The position numbers and the translations under genes are program-made. 64,000 nt of DNA from UBA6522 sp963664945 (GTDB lineage Bacteria; Pseudomonadota; Gammaproteobacteria; Steroidobacterales; Rariloculaceae). A model generated the notes under the pieces. The model saw only the letters and a program-made list of their open reading frames with translations, was not told where the DNA came from and did not search any database. Position 1 is the first letter of the stretch, and each line of letters begins with the position of its first letter. The stretch lies in the NCBI GenBank assembly GCA_963664945.1, contig OY761822.1, positions 3,782,001 to 3,846,000 of the forward strand, read 5' to 3'. This document shows positions 1 through 8,896 of this stretch, piece after piece.

Positions 1-518
1 GAACTCTCTATTTCCTGCTGAGCTGGGTACCGCAGCTCGGCCGTAACGCCGGGCTGCCGCTGGATCGCGCCATCTATGCCAGCGTGGTGCTGAACCTCAG
101 CGCCTTCCTGGGCATGGTCTCCCTGGGGTATCTCGCCGACCGTTTCGGGCTGAAGCGCATCATCATTGCCTGGCTGGGGCTTGCTGCCGTATTCATGTGG
201 GCTTTCCAGGTCTTCGCCGCACCGTTGATGATCATGGTGGCCATCGGCCTCATCGGCTTCACCATGGAAGGGGGGTTCATCGGCATCTACGTGGCCGCCG
301 CGCGAATCTATCCCACGCTCATCCGCAACACCGGCGTTGGCTGGGCCATCGGCGCGGGCCGTACGGGCGCCATCATCGGACCGATCTTCGCGGGCTGGCT
401 GGTGGCCCGGGGACTGGGCATGGGCGAGAGCTTTCGGGTGTTCGCGATCCCGCTGATCCTCGCCGCGGCCGCCATATTCCTCCTGCGGGCGAAGGAGCTG
501 CTACCGGACCGGGGTTGA
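1..518 (+). CDS. MFS transporter, aromatic-acid:H+ symporter-like (C-terminal part)
   Basis: This is the 3' end of an inner-membrane major facilitator transporter. The reading frame is open from the window edge, so the gene begins upstream. The visible ~170 residues hold several hydrophobic helices. A charged cytoplasmic turn (YLADRFGLKRIIIAW) matches the loop 8-9 signature of the superfamily, and a glycine-rich stretch (GWAIGAGRTGAIIGP) matches the later helices of the aromatic acid:H+ symporter group. The substrate cannot be read from the sequence. A ferredoxin-NADP reductase gene followed closely before an IS inserted between them, so a shared catabolic role is possible. Confidence is high for the superfamily and moderate for the subfamily. 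Confidence 0.8.
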   Translation, partial: TLYFLLSWVPQLGRNAGLPLDRAIYASVVLNLSAFLGMVSLGYLADRFGLKRIIIAWLGLAAVFMWAFQVFAAPLMIMVAIGLIGFTMEGGFIGIYVAAARIYPTLIRNTGVGWAIGAGRTGAIIGPIFAGWLVARGLGMGESFRVFAIPLILAAAAIFLLRAKELLPDRG

Positions 519-614
519 TCCAGGCTCCGGGCCGCGATGGCGCCCGGCGCGGTCGATGCCCGAAGGCGCCACTGCCTGGCTCGGTCGATACACGGCGGCG
601 GAGCCGCTCGCTCA

Positions 615-624
615 GCCGGGTCCG
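615..624. repeat. Target site duplication, left copy
   Basis: The 10 bases gccgggtccg directly abut the left end of the IS element. They recur identically at 2753-2762 beside the right end. A duplication of 8-10 bp is the size known for ISAs1-family insertion, so the pair fixes the element boundaries and indicates simple transposition. Confidence 0.92.
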
Positions 625-2752
625 CAGGCCTATCCAAAAGTCCCGGTCCGGTTGGTTCCGGTGAGGCTGAGCGATGGGTCCGACGGGGATGTGTGGCTGT
701 AGCGGAGGGGTCGCCGGTCGGTCCAGGGCGGTGGGGAGGCGTTGAGCGGGTTTGCTCGGGGGTATGGGTTGGTGCCTGGGCGCTGAGTAGGCGCGGCGCG
801 CACGGGGATGCCGCGGCGCGGCCGGGCGGTGCGCCGTCGGGGGTCCGCGGGGTGCCCGGTCAGGGCGGCGCGGGGGTCAGGATGGCGTCGAGCGCATCCT
901 GCGGGCGTGCGGCGTAGTGGCGGTTTGCCTGGGGGATGTAGTCGAAGTGGCCGATCGCGCGCACGATGGAGATCGCGGCGTTGCTGAGCGCCGCCAGGTT
1001 TTGCGGCAGATGCCCGGCCGCGGCGCGGCAGCGGTCCTCGTCGTAGCTGAAGTCGCGCACGTAGTGAACCCGGTTCTCCACTTCCCAGTGGCGGCGCACG
1101 ATGTTCAACAGTTCGTCGGGTCCGGCCTCCTCGACGCCGAGCGAGGTGAGCCCGTAGGCGATCTCGCGGGTGCTTTCCCCGGTCTTGACCACGACGCGCT
1201 CGCGCTGCACGCGCAGCGCCTGACGGCGTGCGGGCAGATCGCACCGCCCGTCCCACTTGGCGGGCGTGAGGTCGAAGGCCGCGCAGCGGCGGGTCTCCAG
1301 CCGCCCATGGGCCTTGTGCAGCGCCTCGGCGCTCCAGCGCGCCTGGCTCCAGTCGATGTCCGCCAGGTCCTCGCGAATGCTCGGCTGGTTGCCCTTCACG
1401 GCGGTGATCGCGTAGTCGGCCTTGCACTCCTCCACCAAGCAGCGCGCCGTGTCGTGTTGGGCGTGGATGGCGTCGAGCGTGACGACGCGCCCGGCGAGGT
1501 CCAGTTGCCGCGCCAGTTCGCGCACCGCCGGGATCTCGTTGCTTTTGGCGCCGATGCGCACCTGCCCGAGCACCAGGCCGCTGCCGTGCTCCACCGCGGC
1601 CACCATCATCTGGCGTTCGCCCTCGGTCCGCCTGGAGGCGCCGCGCACGTCCTTGCCGTCCATGGCCACCGGCGCAAGCCCGGCATGCTGGGCGCTCCAG
1701 GCGCGCAGCGCCCGATCCAGAGTGTCCGGCGGCAGCTTCGAGAGGATGTAATGGAAGGTCGAGGCAGCGGGCACTGTGTAGCACTGGCGCGTCGGGCTGA
1801 AGAACCCGCCCACCGCACGGCGCTGCGCCTCGTCGAGCCGGGCGGCGAACTCCCCGAACGCGCTCACGCCGCGATACCCGGCCAGGCGCGCCGCGATCAT
1901 GATCGTCAGGTAGCTCGCCAAGCTGTAGCGCTGCCCGCGCCGTTTGCGAAAATCCTCCATCTCCCCGAGAAAGTCGTGAAGACTGCGCAATTGCCCCGCC
2001 GGCATCGGCGCCTCGCGCACCTCCACGGGCTCGCGCCCATCGCGTAGCGCCTCGCGGGCGCCGGCTTCAAGCTCGTACACGTAAACCTCCTTGGGCTGGC
2101 CGTGCTCGCGCCACCGCGCCGGGCTGCCGTACACCCGCGAATAACCGCGCGTCAGGCCCAGCATCCGCCAGTTCGACGCCCGGTAGCAAACCCCCGAAAA
2201 CCGCGACGGGTCCACGAACGTCTCCGCCAACAGCACCGGGAAACCGTGCATCGCGCGCATGTCCCCCGACAGCCGGCGCAGACTCAGACCCAGCACCCGA
2301 GAGGCCAGGTTGCGTACCTCCCCCTTGCCCACCAGCAACGCGAAACGGCTGTTGTTCGCGATCAGCTTCAGCCGCCGAAACTGCCGCTCCGGCGGCCAAC
2401 CCAGCCACTCGTCCCGAACCCCGACCTTGAACGCGCCCGCCGTCCAGCCCAGCAGCGCAACCCGGCTCCCGCCGCATACCGCCACGTGACGCAGCGACTG
2501 ACCGAACAATCCCTTGTACGGCAAATAGTGAAACTCCCTCATCAGCGCGTCCCAACGCCGCCGCTCCGCCACGCCGCGCACCGGGCGCACCCACACATCG
2601 CGCAACTTCAACCGGCCACGGGAAAACACCGAGATCACCATGACCCCCTTTATGCCACAACGACTTCTGAATAGCCAGACCTTGCACAGCCTGACCGCTT
2701 CCCTCACCGTTTACAGCCTCAGGCTATACGCCCCGACTTTTGGAGAGCCCTG
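625..2752 (-). mobile_element. Complete ISAs1-family insertion sequence with DruA-transposase
   Basis: A 2128-bp element. The outer 18 bases at 625-642 and the reverse complement of 2735-2752 match at 16 of 18 positions (both begin CAGG and share TCCAAAAGTC). A perfect 10-bp duplication flanks it. One gene on the minus strand fills most of it. About 235 bp at the transposase 3' side (625-859) is noncoding. The right end lies 73 bp before the start codon of the ferredoxin-NADP reductase, so insertion separated that gene from the upstream MFS gene and may have changed its expression. Intact ends, perfect duplication and an open transposase suggest a recent insertion. Confidence 0.92.
860..2641 (-). 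CDS. ISAs1-family DDE transposase with N-terminal DUF4338 (DruA) domain
   Basis: Catalyses movement of the surrounding element. Residues about 25-190 match DUF4338, the fold of Druantia protein DruA (hallmarks EFHYLPYKGLFGQSLR, IANNSRFALL, ETFVDPSRFSGVCYRASNW). About 220-310 is the H-repeat/ISAs1 N-terminal region (LHDFLGEMEDFRKRRGQRYS). The rest is the DDE domain, with D in VAMDGKDVRG, D in VTLDAIHAQ and E in HWEVENRVHY, plus the family motif AVKGNQPSIRED. The start is set at the ATG at 2641, preceded by a G-rich Shine-Dalgarno (AAAGGGGGTC). A GTG at 2707 in the same frame would add 22 residues. DUF4338-transposase fusions occur elsewhere, but the role of the DruA part is not established. 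Confidence 0.93.
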   Translation of the reverse strand: MVISVFSRGRLKLRDVWVRPVRGVAERRRWDALMREFHYLPYKGLFGQSLRHVAVCGGSRVALLGWTAGAFKVGVRDEWLGWPPERQFRRLKLIANNSRFALLVGKGEVRNLASRVLGLSLRRLSGDMRAMHGFPVLLAETFVDPSRFSGVCYRASNWRMLGLTRGYSRVYGSPARWREHGQPKEVYVYELEAGAREALRDGREPVEVREAPMPAGQLRSLHDFLGEMEDFRKRRGQRYSLASYLTIMIAARLAGYRGVSAFGEFAARLDEAQRRAVGGFFSPTRQCYTVPAASTFHYILSKLPPDTLDRALRAWSAQHAGLAPVAMDGKDVRGASRRTEGERQMMVAAVEHGSGLVLGQVRIGAKSNEIPAVRELARQLDLAGRVVTLDAIHAQHDTARCLVEECKADYAITAVKGNQPSIREDLADIDWSQARWSAEALHKAHGRLETRRCAAFDLTPAKWDGRCDLPARRQALRVQRERVVVKTGESTREIAYGLTSLGVEEAGPDELLNIVRRHWEVENRVHYVRDFSYDEDRCRAAAGHLPQNLAALSNAAISIVRAIGHFDYIPQANRHYAARPQDALDAILTPAPP

Positions 2753-2762
2753 GCCGGGTCCG
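2753..2762. repeat. Target site duplication, right copy
   Basis: The bases gccgggtccg are identical to 615-624 and immediately follow the right inverted repeat of the IS. See the left copy for interpretation. Confidence 0.92.
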
Positions 2763-2825
2763 CGCCCGCGTGGCTCCACCCAATCCCTGCTGGTACAATT
2801 CGCCGTCCTTCCGAGAGGTCCCCAC

Positions 2826-3809
2826 ATGAGCGAGAACGCCGACCCGCATCATCCGACCCTGCCTCCTGCCCCGCTGGGACTGGCTACCGTCAAGGAACCC
2901 GTCACCGGCTACATCGTCTCCAACGACTCGTGCCTCAAGGGCAAATCGGCGAGTTTCGTCAGGCACACGGCCATCGACATCAGCGGCACGCCGCTTGCAG
3001 GACGCTGCCTGGTGGGCCAGGCGTTCGGCGTGCTTGCGCCAGGCGCGGACGAGAGAGGCAAGCCGCACAAGGTGCGCCTTTACTCCATCGCGTGCCCGGA
3101 CGATGGCGAAGACGGCGCCGGCTGCGTGATCTCCACCACGACCAAGCGGGTCATTGGCGAACGTTATCCGCAGAAGAAGGATGACGACCCGGACGATCAC
3201 AGCCTGTTCCTGGGCGTGTGCAGCAATTTCATGTGCGACCTGCGACCGGGCGATCCGATCAAGGTTTCAGGCCCCAACGGCAAGCGATTCCTGCTCCCCA
3301 CCGCCGGTACGCGGGAGAATCACGACTATGTCTTCGTCGCCACCGGTACGGGTATCGCGCCGTTTCGCGGCATGGCCATGGAATTGCTGCAACGCAAACC
3401 CGTCTCAAGCCAGATTCACCTGGTCATGGGCGCGCCCTATACCACCGACCTCATTTACGACGACCTGTTTACGGAACTTGCCGCCGAGCACCCCAACTTC
3501 CATTACCACACCGCGATCAGCCGGGAAACGCGGCCGGACGGCCGGCGCGGCCAATACGTGCATCACTTGATGGACGAACAGATGGATCTCTTCGGTCCGG
3601 TGCTCGCCAACCCGCGGACGCTCCTTTATATCTGCGGGCTGGCCGGCATGCAGAGCGGCCTGTTCCAGTCCATGGCGAGGCACCGCGTGGGCGACGGCTA
3701 CTTCACCCTCAAGAAGCAACTGGCCGGCGTGGACCCGGCCGACTGGCAGTTGAGCCAGGTTCGCCGCGGCGTGCGCTCCACGCCCCGCTGCATGGTCGAG
3801 GTGTATTAG
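2826..3809 (+). CDS. Plant-type ferredoxin-NADP+ reductase, BoxA-reductase-like
   Basis: An FAD/NADP(H) oxidoreductase of 327 residues. It probably passes electrons between NADPH and a ferredoxin or oxygenase. FAD-binding RLYSIACPD and GVCSNFMCDL sit in the first half. The nucleotide domain shows VFVATGTGIAPFRGMAMELL, a serine-arginine segment (AISRETRPDGRRGQYV) and YICGLAGMQSG. This is the plant-type FNR pattern, also used as the C-terminal part of benzoyl-CoA epoxidase reductase BoxA. The N-terminal [4Fe-4S] ferredoxin module of BoxA is absent. The ATG at 2826 follows GAGAGG 8 bp upstream. An upstream in-frame ATG at 2640 lies inside the IS and is not used here. Pairing with the MFS gene hints at aromatic degradation, but that is inference. 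Confidence 0.85.
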   Translation: MSENADPHHPTLPPAPLGLATVKEPVTGYIVSNDSCLKGKSASFVRHTAIDISGTPLAGRCLVGQAFGVLAPGADERGKPHKVRLYSIACPDDGEDGAGCVISTTTKRVIGERYPQKKDDDPDDHSLFLGVCSNFMCDLRPGDPIKVSGPNGKRFLLPTAGTRENHDYVFVATGTGIAPFRGMAMELLQRKPVSSQIHLVMGAPYTTDLIYDDLFTELAAEHPNFHYHTAISRETRPDGRRGQYVHHLMDEQMDLFGPVLANPRTLLYICGLAGMQSGLFQSMARHRVGDGYFTLKKQLAGVDPADWQLSQVRRGVRSTPRCMVEVY

Positions 3810-3875
3810 GCGTTTGCGCGGTGGGCTCGCTGCGCTGACGCGCAGGGAAGCGGGTTCTTCCAATCAAGTAGTGAA

Positions 3876-3964
3876 CCCGGCGGCGCCCGCCCGCGGACGC
3901 GAGACAGAAAAAGATGATCAGCGCCGCGTAGAGCAGCCCGGCGGCGCCGGCCCGCGGACGCGAG
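3876..3964. repeat. Two 28-bp GC-rich direct repeats
   Basis: Copies at 3876-3903 and 3937-3964 differ at one position and are spaced 61 bp apart, start to start. They lie between the convergent ends of the FNR gene and the DUF885 gene. No coding function is apparent. They may be part of a local duplication or an intergenic repeat family. Confidence 0.7.
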
Positions 3965-4067
3965 GGAACAAACGACCGCCCTCCAACAGAAAATCAAGAA
4001 GTTGCGTGTTTGTTCCATGGAAGCCCGCGCCGTGGAAATTCACGGCTGCATAGCCATTTGCGATCAA

Positions 4068-5489
4068 TTACTGCGCGGGTTGCGCACCGCCGACGAGTAT
4101 GGCGACCGAGAACGGCTCCGTCAGCAACTGCTCGAAGAGCGACCATCGCCGCGCCGGGATTCCGCCGGATTCCCTTTCGACGTAGACGCCCACCAGGTCC
4201 TGGCCCAGGCTGTAGTTGATGACGTATGTCCGGTAGGTATCGATGAAGTCCAATGATTGCTCGGCCTCTTCGACCGAGATGAGTTGGATGCGCTGCAGCC
4301 AATCCACCGTTTCCGCTCTTGTCTTGCGGCCATCCAGATAGTCCCGCGCCGCATCGATACGCGCATAGCCGAGTTCTTCGCGCAAACTCAGATACCGGTA
4401 GTAGCGCTCGGCCTGACTCGGGTCGAGGCCGGCCAGCGGGAAGAGCGCCTCCACTTCGTAATCGATGCGCTGCTGCCCGGGAAAAGCCAGCTCGATTCCA
4501 TAGTTGGCGCTGCCCTCGCTGAGCAACGCCGTCGGGCTGTACAACGGATAGACCGAAAATTCGATCCATCCCCTGCCCCGGTAGAGTTCCCGCTCCACCA
4601 GCGAGCCGAACGTGTGGTGTCCCGGGTATCCCTCATGGCAGCCCAGATCGATCGCCCGGTCGATGTGCCTGGGCAAATCCGTATTGATCTGGATCAGGCT
4701 GAAGGCATCGCCCTGGAACCAGTTGTAGCCGCTCCAGGGCTGGTCGGTGACGTACTCGAGCGTGAAGTCTTCGCCGGGCGGCAATTGGATGTATTCGGCA
4801 GTTCGTCGCCGGCACTCGGAGATGGCGGCATCGAAGACCTCGCTCATCCGGTTGGGCGGAATGACAAACTGCTCGCGGAAGGCTATCGCGCGCTCACCCA
4901 AATCCCCATCACCTGGAAGTATGGAATCGAGTTGTTCCAAAATCGATTCGTAGTGAGCGTCATCGTGGTCCGGCGCAACGACCCCGAACACGAGTCGTGT
5001 TTCCTCGTCGAACGGCAGGTCGGCGCCGGAGACGACGCCGATACGCGCGGAAAGTGAAATCAGCAGGTTCTCCAATGCCGTGGCTCGCAGCGTCGCGAGG
5101 CGGTCTTCCGATGGCTCCAGAGTGCGCAAGTCCCGCAGCAATTCGTCGGCGCCGGCGCGAATGTCGTCCAGCGTGGGGAATCGCCCGGGCGCCGCTTCGG
5201 CCACTTCCGGGGCACCGATATAGGCGTCGACGTATCCCGGATCGTGTTCATCCATGGCCAGAACCAGGTGCGCGTAATCCTCGGCTATGCGATCCAGGGT
5301 TGCTGCCGGGAAGGGTTCGCCTGCCGCCTGTTCGGCCGTGCTCGCCGCCTGCTCGGCCGTGCTCGCGACCTGCCCCGTGGCCGGCACGTCCGTCGCCGCG
5401 CCCGGCGGCTCTTCCGGGCCGCACCCGGTCAGCAGGAAGAGGATGCCCAGACCAAAAGGGATCGTCGACGAATTTCGTTCTCTTGCCAT
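4068..5489 (-). CDS. DUF885-family lipoprotein, putative zinc peptidase
   Basis: A 473-residue exported protein. The N-terminus is a lipoprotein signal with lipobox LLTGC (cysteine near residue 23), so it is probably anchored in the periplasm or outer membrane. An alanine/glutamate-rich linker follows. The DUF885 domain carries HEGYPGHH and, about 30 residues on, LLSEGSANYG, the expected histidine and glutamate metal ligands of this gluzincin-like family. Start at 5489 was chosen because it gives a clean signal peptide and has an AAAGGAC-type site just upstream. The frame continues 49 codons further without one. It is the downstream member of an apparent operon with the amidohydrolase, 40 bp away. 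The true substrate is unknown. Confidence 0.85.
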   Translation of the reverse strand: MARERNSSTIPFGLGILFLLTGCGPEEPPGAATDVPATGQVASTAEQAASTAEQAAGEPFPAATLDRIAEDYAHLVLAMDEHDPGYVDAYIGAPEVAEAAPGRFPTLDDIRAGADELLRDLRTLEPSEDRLATLRATALENLLISLSARIGVVSGADLPFDEETRLVFGVVAPDHDDAHYESILEQLDSILPGDGDLGERAIAFREQFVIPPNRMSEVFDAAISECRRRTAEYIQLPPGEDFTLEYVTDQPWSGYNWFQGDAFSLIQINTDLPRHIDRAIDLGCHEGYPGHHTFGSLVERELYRGRGWIEFSVYPLYSPTALLSEGSANYGIELAFPGQQRIDYEVEALFPLAGLDPSQAERYYRYLSLREELGYARIDAARDYLDGRKTRAETVDWLQRIQLISVEEAEQSLDFIDTYRTYVINYSLGQDLVGVYVERESGGIPARRWSLFEQLLTEPFSVAILVGGAQPAQ

Positions 5490-5529
5490 GTCCTTTCCCC
5501 CGCCAACCCGATTATCCGCGCTCGCCCGG

Positions 5530-6603
5530 TTACCCGCCTTCGATTCCCAGCAGCCGAGCCGCATTACCGCCGATGATGGCTTCCTTGTCGGCATCGGTAA
5601 GCGCTGCCGCACCACTGACGAAGCCCACCGGATCATACATGCCCATGTCGAAGGGATAGTCCGTGCCCAGGACGATATGGTCGCTGCCGTAGAGGCCCGC
5701 GAGGTATTCCAACTGGTGCTCGGTGAAGACCACCGTGTCGAAGTAGAGGCGCCTCAGATAGCTGCCGGGCGGCTCCTTGATGCAGCGCCGACAGTCTCCC
5801 CTCGCTGCGTGGGCGTGGTCGATGCGGCCCGAGTACGCCGGCAGGAAACCGCCGCCGTGGGCGACGCAGATCTTGAGCCCGGGGAAACTGTCCAGCACGC
5901 CGTCGAAGATCAGGTGGCTGACCGCCACGGTGGAATCCAGCGGGTTGCCGATGACGTTGATGAAGTAATGATCGCCCAACCGTGCGCCGTCGGAAAACCC
6001 GTTCGGATGGAGAAAAATCAGCGCGTCGAGTTCTTCGGCCCTTGCGAACACGGCCCGAAAGCGCTCGTGCGAAAGCTCTTCACCGTTCACGTTCGTGCAA
6101 AGCTCGATGCCCTTGAACCCAAGGTCGCCGATCACGCGCTCAAGCTCCGCAACGGCCATTTGGGGGTCCTGCATGGGCAATCCGCCCAGGCCGACAAACC
6201 GGTCCGGATGCGCAGCCGCGACCGCGGCGATTTCGTCGTTGATGAGCCGGGTAGCCGTGCGGCCCAGATCCGGCGGGAGTGCGTAGTAGTACTGCAGCGG
6301 AACAGGGGAAATCGCCTGTATGTCGATTCCCATGCTGTCCATGTCCGCCAGGCGCCGGTCCATGTCCACAAGCTGTTCGTGAATCGTCTCGGATTGCCGC
6401 GCATTGACCTCGCGCGTGGCTTCGTTTGAGAAACGGTGCAGCCCATCGGTCTCCATGTCGAAAACACCGGCGACCGCCTCGGCCGCTGCCGGTACGTACA
6501 TATGGCAATGCAGGTCCACGCTGCGCGAACGAGACTTTGAACGCGCAGCCGCCCGTCCGGGTGCTGTCCCCGAAGCGGGTCCGGGGCTGCAGGAATAGAA
6601 CAT
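5530..6603 (-). CDS. Amidohydrolase-2 family protein, ACMSD-like decarboxylase
   Basis: A TIM-barrel metal enzyme of 357 residues, like aminocarboxymuconate-semialdehyde decarboxylase and related aromatic (non-oxidative) decarboxylases. Metal and catalytic positions are visible: HCH in VDLHCHMYV near the N-terminus, the histidine of FLHPNGF, the histidine of VAHGGGFLPAY and the aspartate of LGTDYPFDMG. The first ~27 residues are Arg/Ser/Ala rich and not typical of the fold, so the true start may lie slightly downstream. The gene sits 40 bp before the DUF885 gene and 36 bp after the alpha/beta hydrolase, suggesting a three-gene unit. A paralogue with a Tat signal is at 54641-55705. Confidence 0.85.
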   Translation of the reverse strand: MFYSCSPGPASGTAPGRAAARSKSRSRSVDLHCHMYVPAAAEAVAGVFDMETDGLHRFSNEATREVNARQSETIHEQLVDMDRRLADMDSMGIDIQAISPVPLQYYYALPPDLGRTATRLINDEIAAVAAAHPDRFVGLGGLPMQDPQMAVAELERVIGDLGFKGIELCTNVNGEELSHERFRAVFARAEELDALIFLHPNGFSDGARLGDHYFINVIGNPLDSTVAVSHLIFDGVLDSFPGLKICVAHGGGFLPAYSGRIDHAHAARGDCRRCIKEPPGSYLRRLYFDTVVFTEHQLEYLAGLYGSDHIVLGTDYPFDMGMYDPVGFVSGAAALTDADKEAIIGGNAARLLGIEGG

Positions 6604-6639
6604 CGGGCGCCTCCGATTCGCGCCGGTACCGGGCCGCCG

Positions 6640-7659
6640 CTAGTTGGAACTCATGTGCTGATCGAAGAACGCGATTGCGTCCGTCACCGCCGCCTTCTGG
6701 AAGGCGTCCGGTTCGTAGGCGCCCTCGGCATTGCGTTGCACGAAGATGAAACCGTGGTGGTCATGGTCGTAGGAGCGCCACTGTACGGTCTTGCCGGCCT
6801 CTTCCATGAGTTCATAGGCAAGCCTGAACGTCGCCTGGTTGTGATCCCGGTCCCGGCCGGCGATGAAGATGGGCATGTCGATGGCCCGGATCCGCGCCAT
6901 GGCCAGTTCCTTGTCGATCTGTCCGCGCATTGCCTCGACTGCGGCAGCCTGCATCTGTGCCGTGTTGCTCTCTCTGGTTTCGGGTTGCGGCGGCTCGGGC
7001 GGTGCGTTGGGATCCGGGGGCAGCGGCGCCAGGTAGTCCATGGCAGCGGGTTCGGCCGCGACGCCGGCCCGTAATCCATCGTATGCGGAAGCCACTTTCA
7101 GCAGCATTTCGCCACCGTGGCTCACGCCGAGCCAGCCGACTCGATCTGCATCCACATCAGGCAATTCCCGCACGTATTCCACGATCTCGATGGCATCCTC
7201 GTATTCCAGCGGTCCCCGGTTCCACCGGTCGCGGCCCTGAAACTCCCTTACCGTGAGTTGCGTAGTGAAGGGGGTATCGACCTCGGCCCGATACCGCATC
7301 CACACGACCGCATAACCGGCATCGAGAAACGCCTCCAGCGTGCCGCTGCCGTACTGGGTCCACTCGCGAATCCAGCGCAGCCCATAGCCGCCGTTCATGT
7401 GCGCGAAGACGACCGTCGGGAAGGGGCCCTCCCCGGCAGGTTTCCTGAACCCGATGGGCGCGTAGACACCGTCCAGCAGTTCCACGAACCGCATTTCCAC
7501 GGGGATTTCCGAGCCCATGACCGGCTCGACAAGCACCGCCTCCTCCCCGGTGACTCGCTCGGGCACGAACAGCCACATGGGATCGATGCCGTGGTTTTCC
7601 TGTGCGGCGGCGCCCGCGGTGAATACTGCCGTGATGGCAATCCAGAATATGCAGCGCAT
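6640..7659 (-). CDS. Exported alpha/beta hydrolase (dienelactone hydrolase/S9-like)
   Basis: A 339-residue serine hydrolase with a short cleavable signal (about 20 residues ending AGAAAQ), so it is likely periplasmic. The nucleophile elbow is GVSHGG (GXSXGG) around residue 180. The acid/histidine end is seen in FIAGRDRDHNQA and SYDHDHHGF. A proline-rich insertion (PPDPNAPPEPPQPE) separates strands after the nucleophile. The gene is preceded by GAGGG about 9 bp upstream of the ATG. It heads the minus-strand run that continues into the amidohydrolase and the DUF885 lipoprotein, which suggests stepwise breakdown of an ester or peptide-like substrate. The specificity is unknown. Confidence 0.83.
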   Translation of the reverse strand: MRCIFWIAITAVFTAGAAAQENHGIDPMWLFVPERVTGEEAVLVEPVMGSEIPVEMRFVELLDGVYAPIGFRKPAGEGPFPTVVFAHMNGGYGLRWIREWTQYGSGTLEAFLDAGYAVVWMRYRAEVDTPFTTQLTVREFQGRDRWNRGPLEYEDAIEIVEYVRELPDVDADRVGWLGVSHGGEMLLKVASAYDGLRAGVAAEPAAMDYLAPLPPDPNAPPEPPQPETRESNTAQMQAAAVEAMRGQIDKELAMARIRAIDMPIFIAGRDRDHNQATFRLAYELMEEAGKTVQWRSYDHDHHGFIFVQRNAEGAYEPDAFQKAAVTDAIAFFDQHMSSN

Positions 7660-7843
7660 TTGTCAGACCCTCGCCCATTGTCCAGTTGTCGGCTCTCCCG
7701 CAGGCGCGAACCGCACGGGGAGCGTGGATTTTACCAGCGATGAGCGCAGGCCCGACACCGCGGCGGAGAACTACTTGCGGCTGATCGAGGCGGACCCGGA
7801 CCATGTTCGTCGCGCGCTTGTGGCATAACGGGTAGCATCGCAT

Positions 7844-8896
7844 TCAATCCGCCGCACCGACGATGCGCCGGGCGGCGGCGAGCAACTCCGCGCCTGTACC
7901 GCAATCAATGATCGCGAAGCCCACCGCCGCCAAACGTTCGGGCTCCGAAACGCCCGCCAGCAGCGCCAACAGATGTTCGCCCGTGTCGGAACCGAACCGG
8001 CGAGCCGCCAAACTCCCCAACTGGCGCCGATGGAAATCAAGGCCCTCCTCACGACCCCGCTCCATCGCCCGCGCGGATATCTGCGCCTCCTTCCGGCGCT
8101 CTTGCTCCTTCCACCGCTCCACAGCCAACGACCCCATCGCTTCCACCTCTCCCGCTTCCGCCATCCGGTCCAACTCGCCGCGCAACGCCTCGTCACCGCC
8201 CCCGAACAGACCGAATTCCTTCGTCCACGACTCCCGCGCCCACAGGGTGAACGCCTTGCGCAACCCCTCATGCTCAGGGCCCGCCAGCACCGCGGCAACC
8301 CGGCCCATGATCGCCACCGACTCCTCGAACGTGGCCTGCTCCAGCGCCACCTGCAAGCCGACCAAGTTGTCCTCCGGCACATGGCCATGCTCCGCGCGCT
8401 GCATGTCCAGGAGCACGTACCGGTTCGCCGGCTGCAGCCGCGACAGCGCCGGAGCCGCCGGGGCGACCAACTCCACTACGTCCAGCGGCGCCGTCCAAGG
8501 CGAGGACCCATTGTAGACCACGAAGGGTATCACCGGAGGCAACGGCGCCATCGCCCGCGCGTCATCGCCGGACCGGCTCCCACTGCGCAGCAACCCCTCC
8601 CAGGCGAGCCCCGTGTAGGTCAAAACCCGCAAGGCCATTCGCCTGTCCACGCCGGACTGAAACTCCAACAGCACCAGCACGTGCACCCAGCCGCCGTCCG
8701 GCGTCGAACGGGCCCGCAGCCGCCACATCAGGTCGCCCTCGCGCCTCGCCAGTCCCCGTCCGACGTGAGACGCCAGCAGCGGTTCCAAGGTGTCGAAGTC
8801 GAAACCGGGCCACGCCCCGTCCGGCAGGAACCCGCGCAGCAGGTCCGCGACCACGCGCCGGTGCGAATACTGCAGTTTGTAGGCGGCGTCGTGCAT
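7844..8896 (-). CDS. Rpn family recombination-promoting nuclease/putative transposase
   Basis: A 350-residue PD-(D/E)XK protein of the Rpn/PF04754 family. These proteins promote RecA-independent recombination and behave like selfish nucleases. The opening HDAAYKLQYSHRRVVADLL and the core (D55 in GDLMWRL, E78 and Q80 in VLLEFQS) fit the family. The C-terminal third is charged and helical (MERGREEGLDFHRRQLG) and ends in a DUF4351-like segment. The gene stands alone, with 184 bp to the alpha/beta hydrolase and ~400 bp to the TonB receptor. Codon use matches its neighbours, so it is not obviously a recent arrival. Confidence 0.87.
   Translation of the reverse strand: MHDAAYKLQYSHRRVVADLLRGFLPDGAWPGFDFDTLEPLLASHVGRGLARREGDLMWRLRARSTPDGGWVHVLVLLEFQSGVDRRMALRVLTYTGLAWEGLLRSGSRSGDDARAMAPLPPVIPFVVYNGSSPWTAPLDVVELVAPAAPALSRLQPANRYVLLDMQRAEHGHVPEDNLVGLQVALEQATFEESVAIMGRVAAVLAGPEHEGLRKAFTLWARESWTKEFGLFGGGDEALRGELDRMAEAGEVEAMGSLAVERWKEQERRKEAQISARAMERGREEGLDFHRRQLGSLAARRFGSDTGEHLLALLAGVSEPERLAAVGFAIIDCGTGAELLAAARRIVGAAD

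Noticed and set aside
917..2047. Long plus-strand ORF of 376 codons
   Set aside because: It is antisense to the transposase, histidine/arginine rich, and an expected shadow in GC-rich coding DNA.
2640..2825. N-terminal extension of the ferredoxin-NADP reductase to an ATG at 2640
   Set aside because: The extension lies inside the IS element and the internal ATG at 2826 has a good ribosome binding site and matches the family start.
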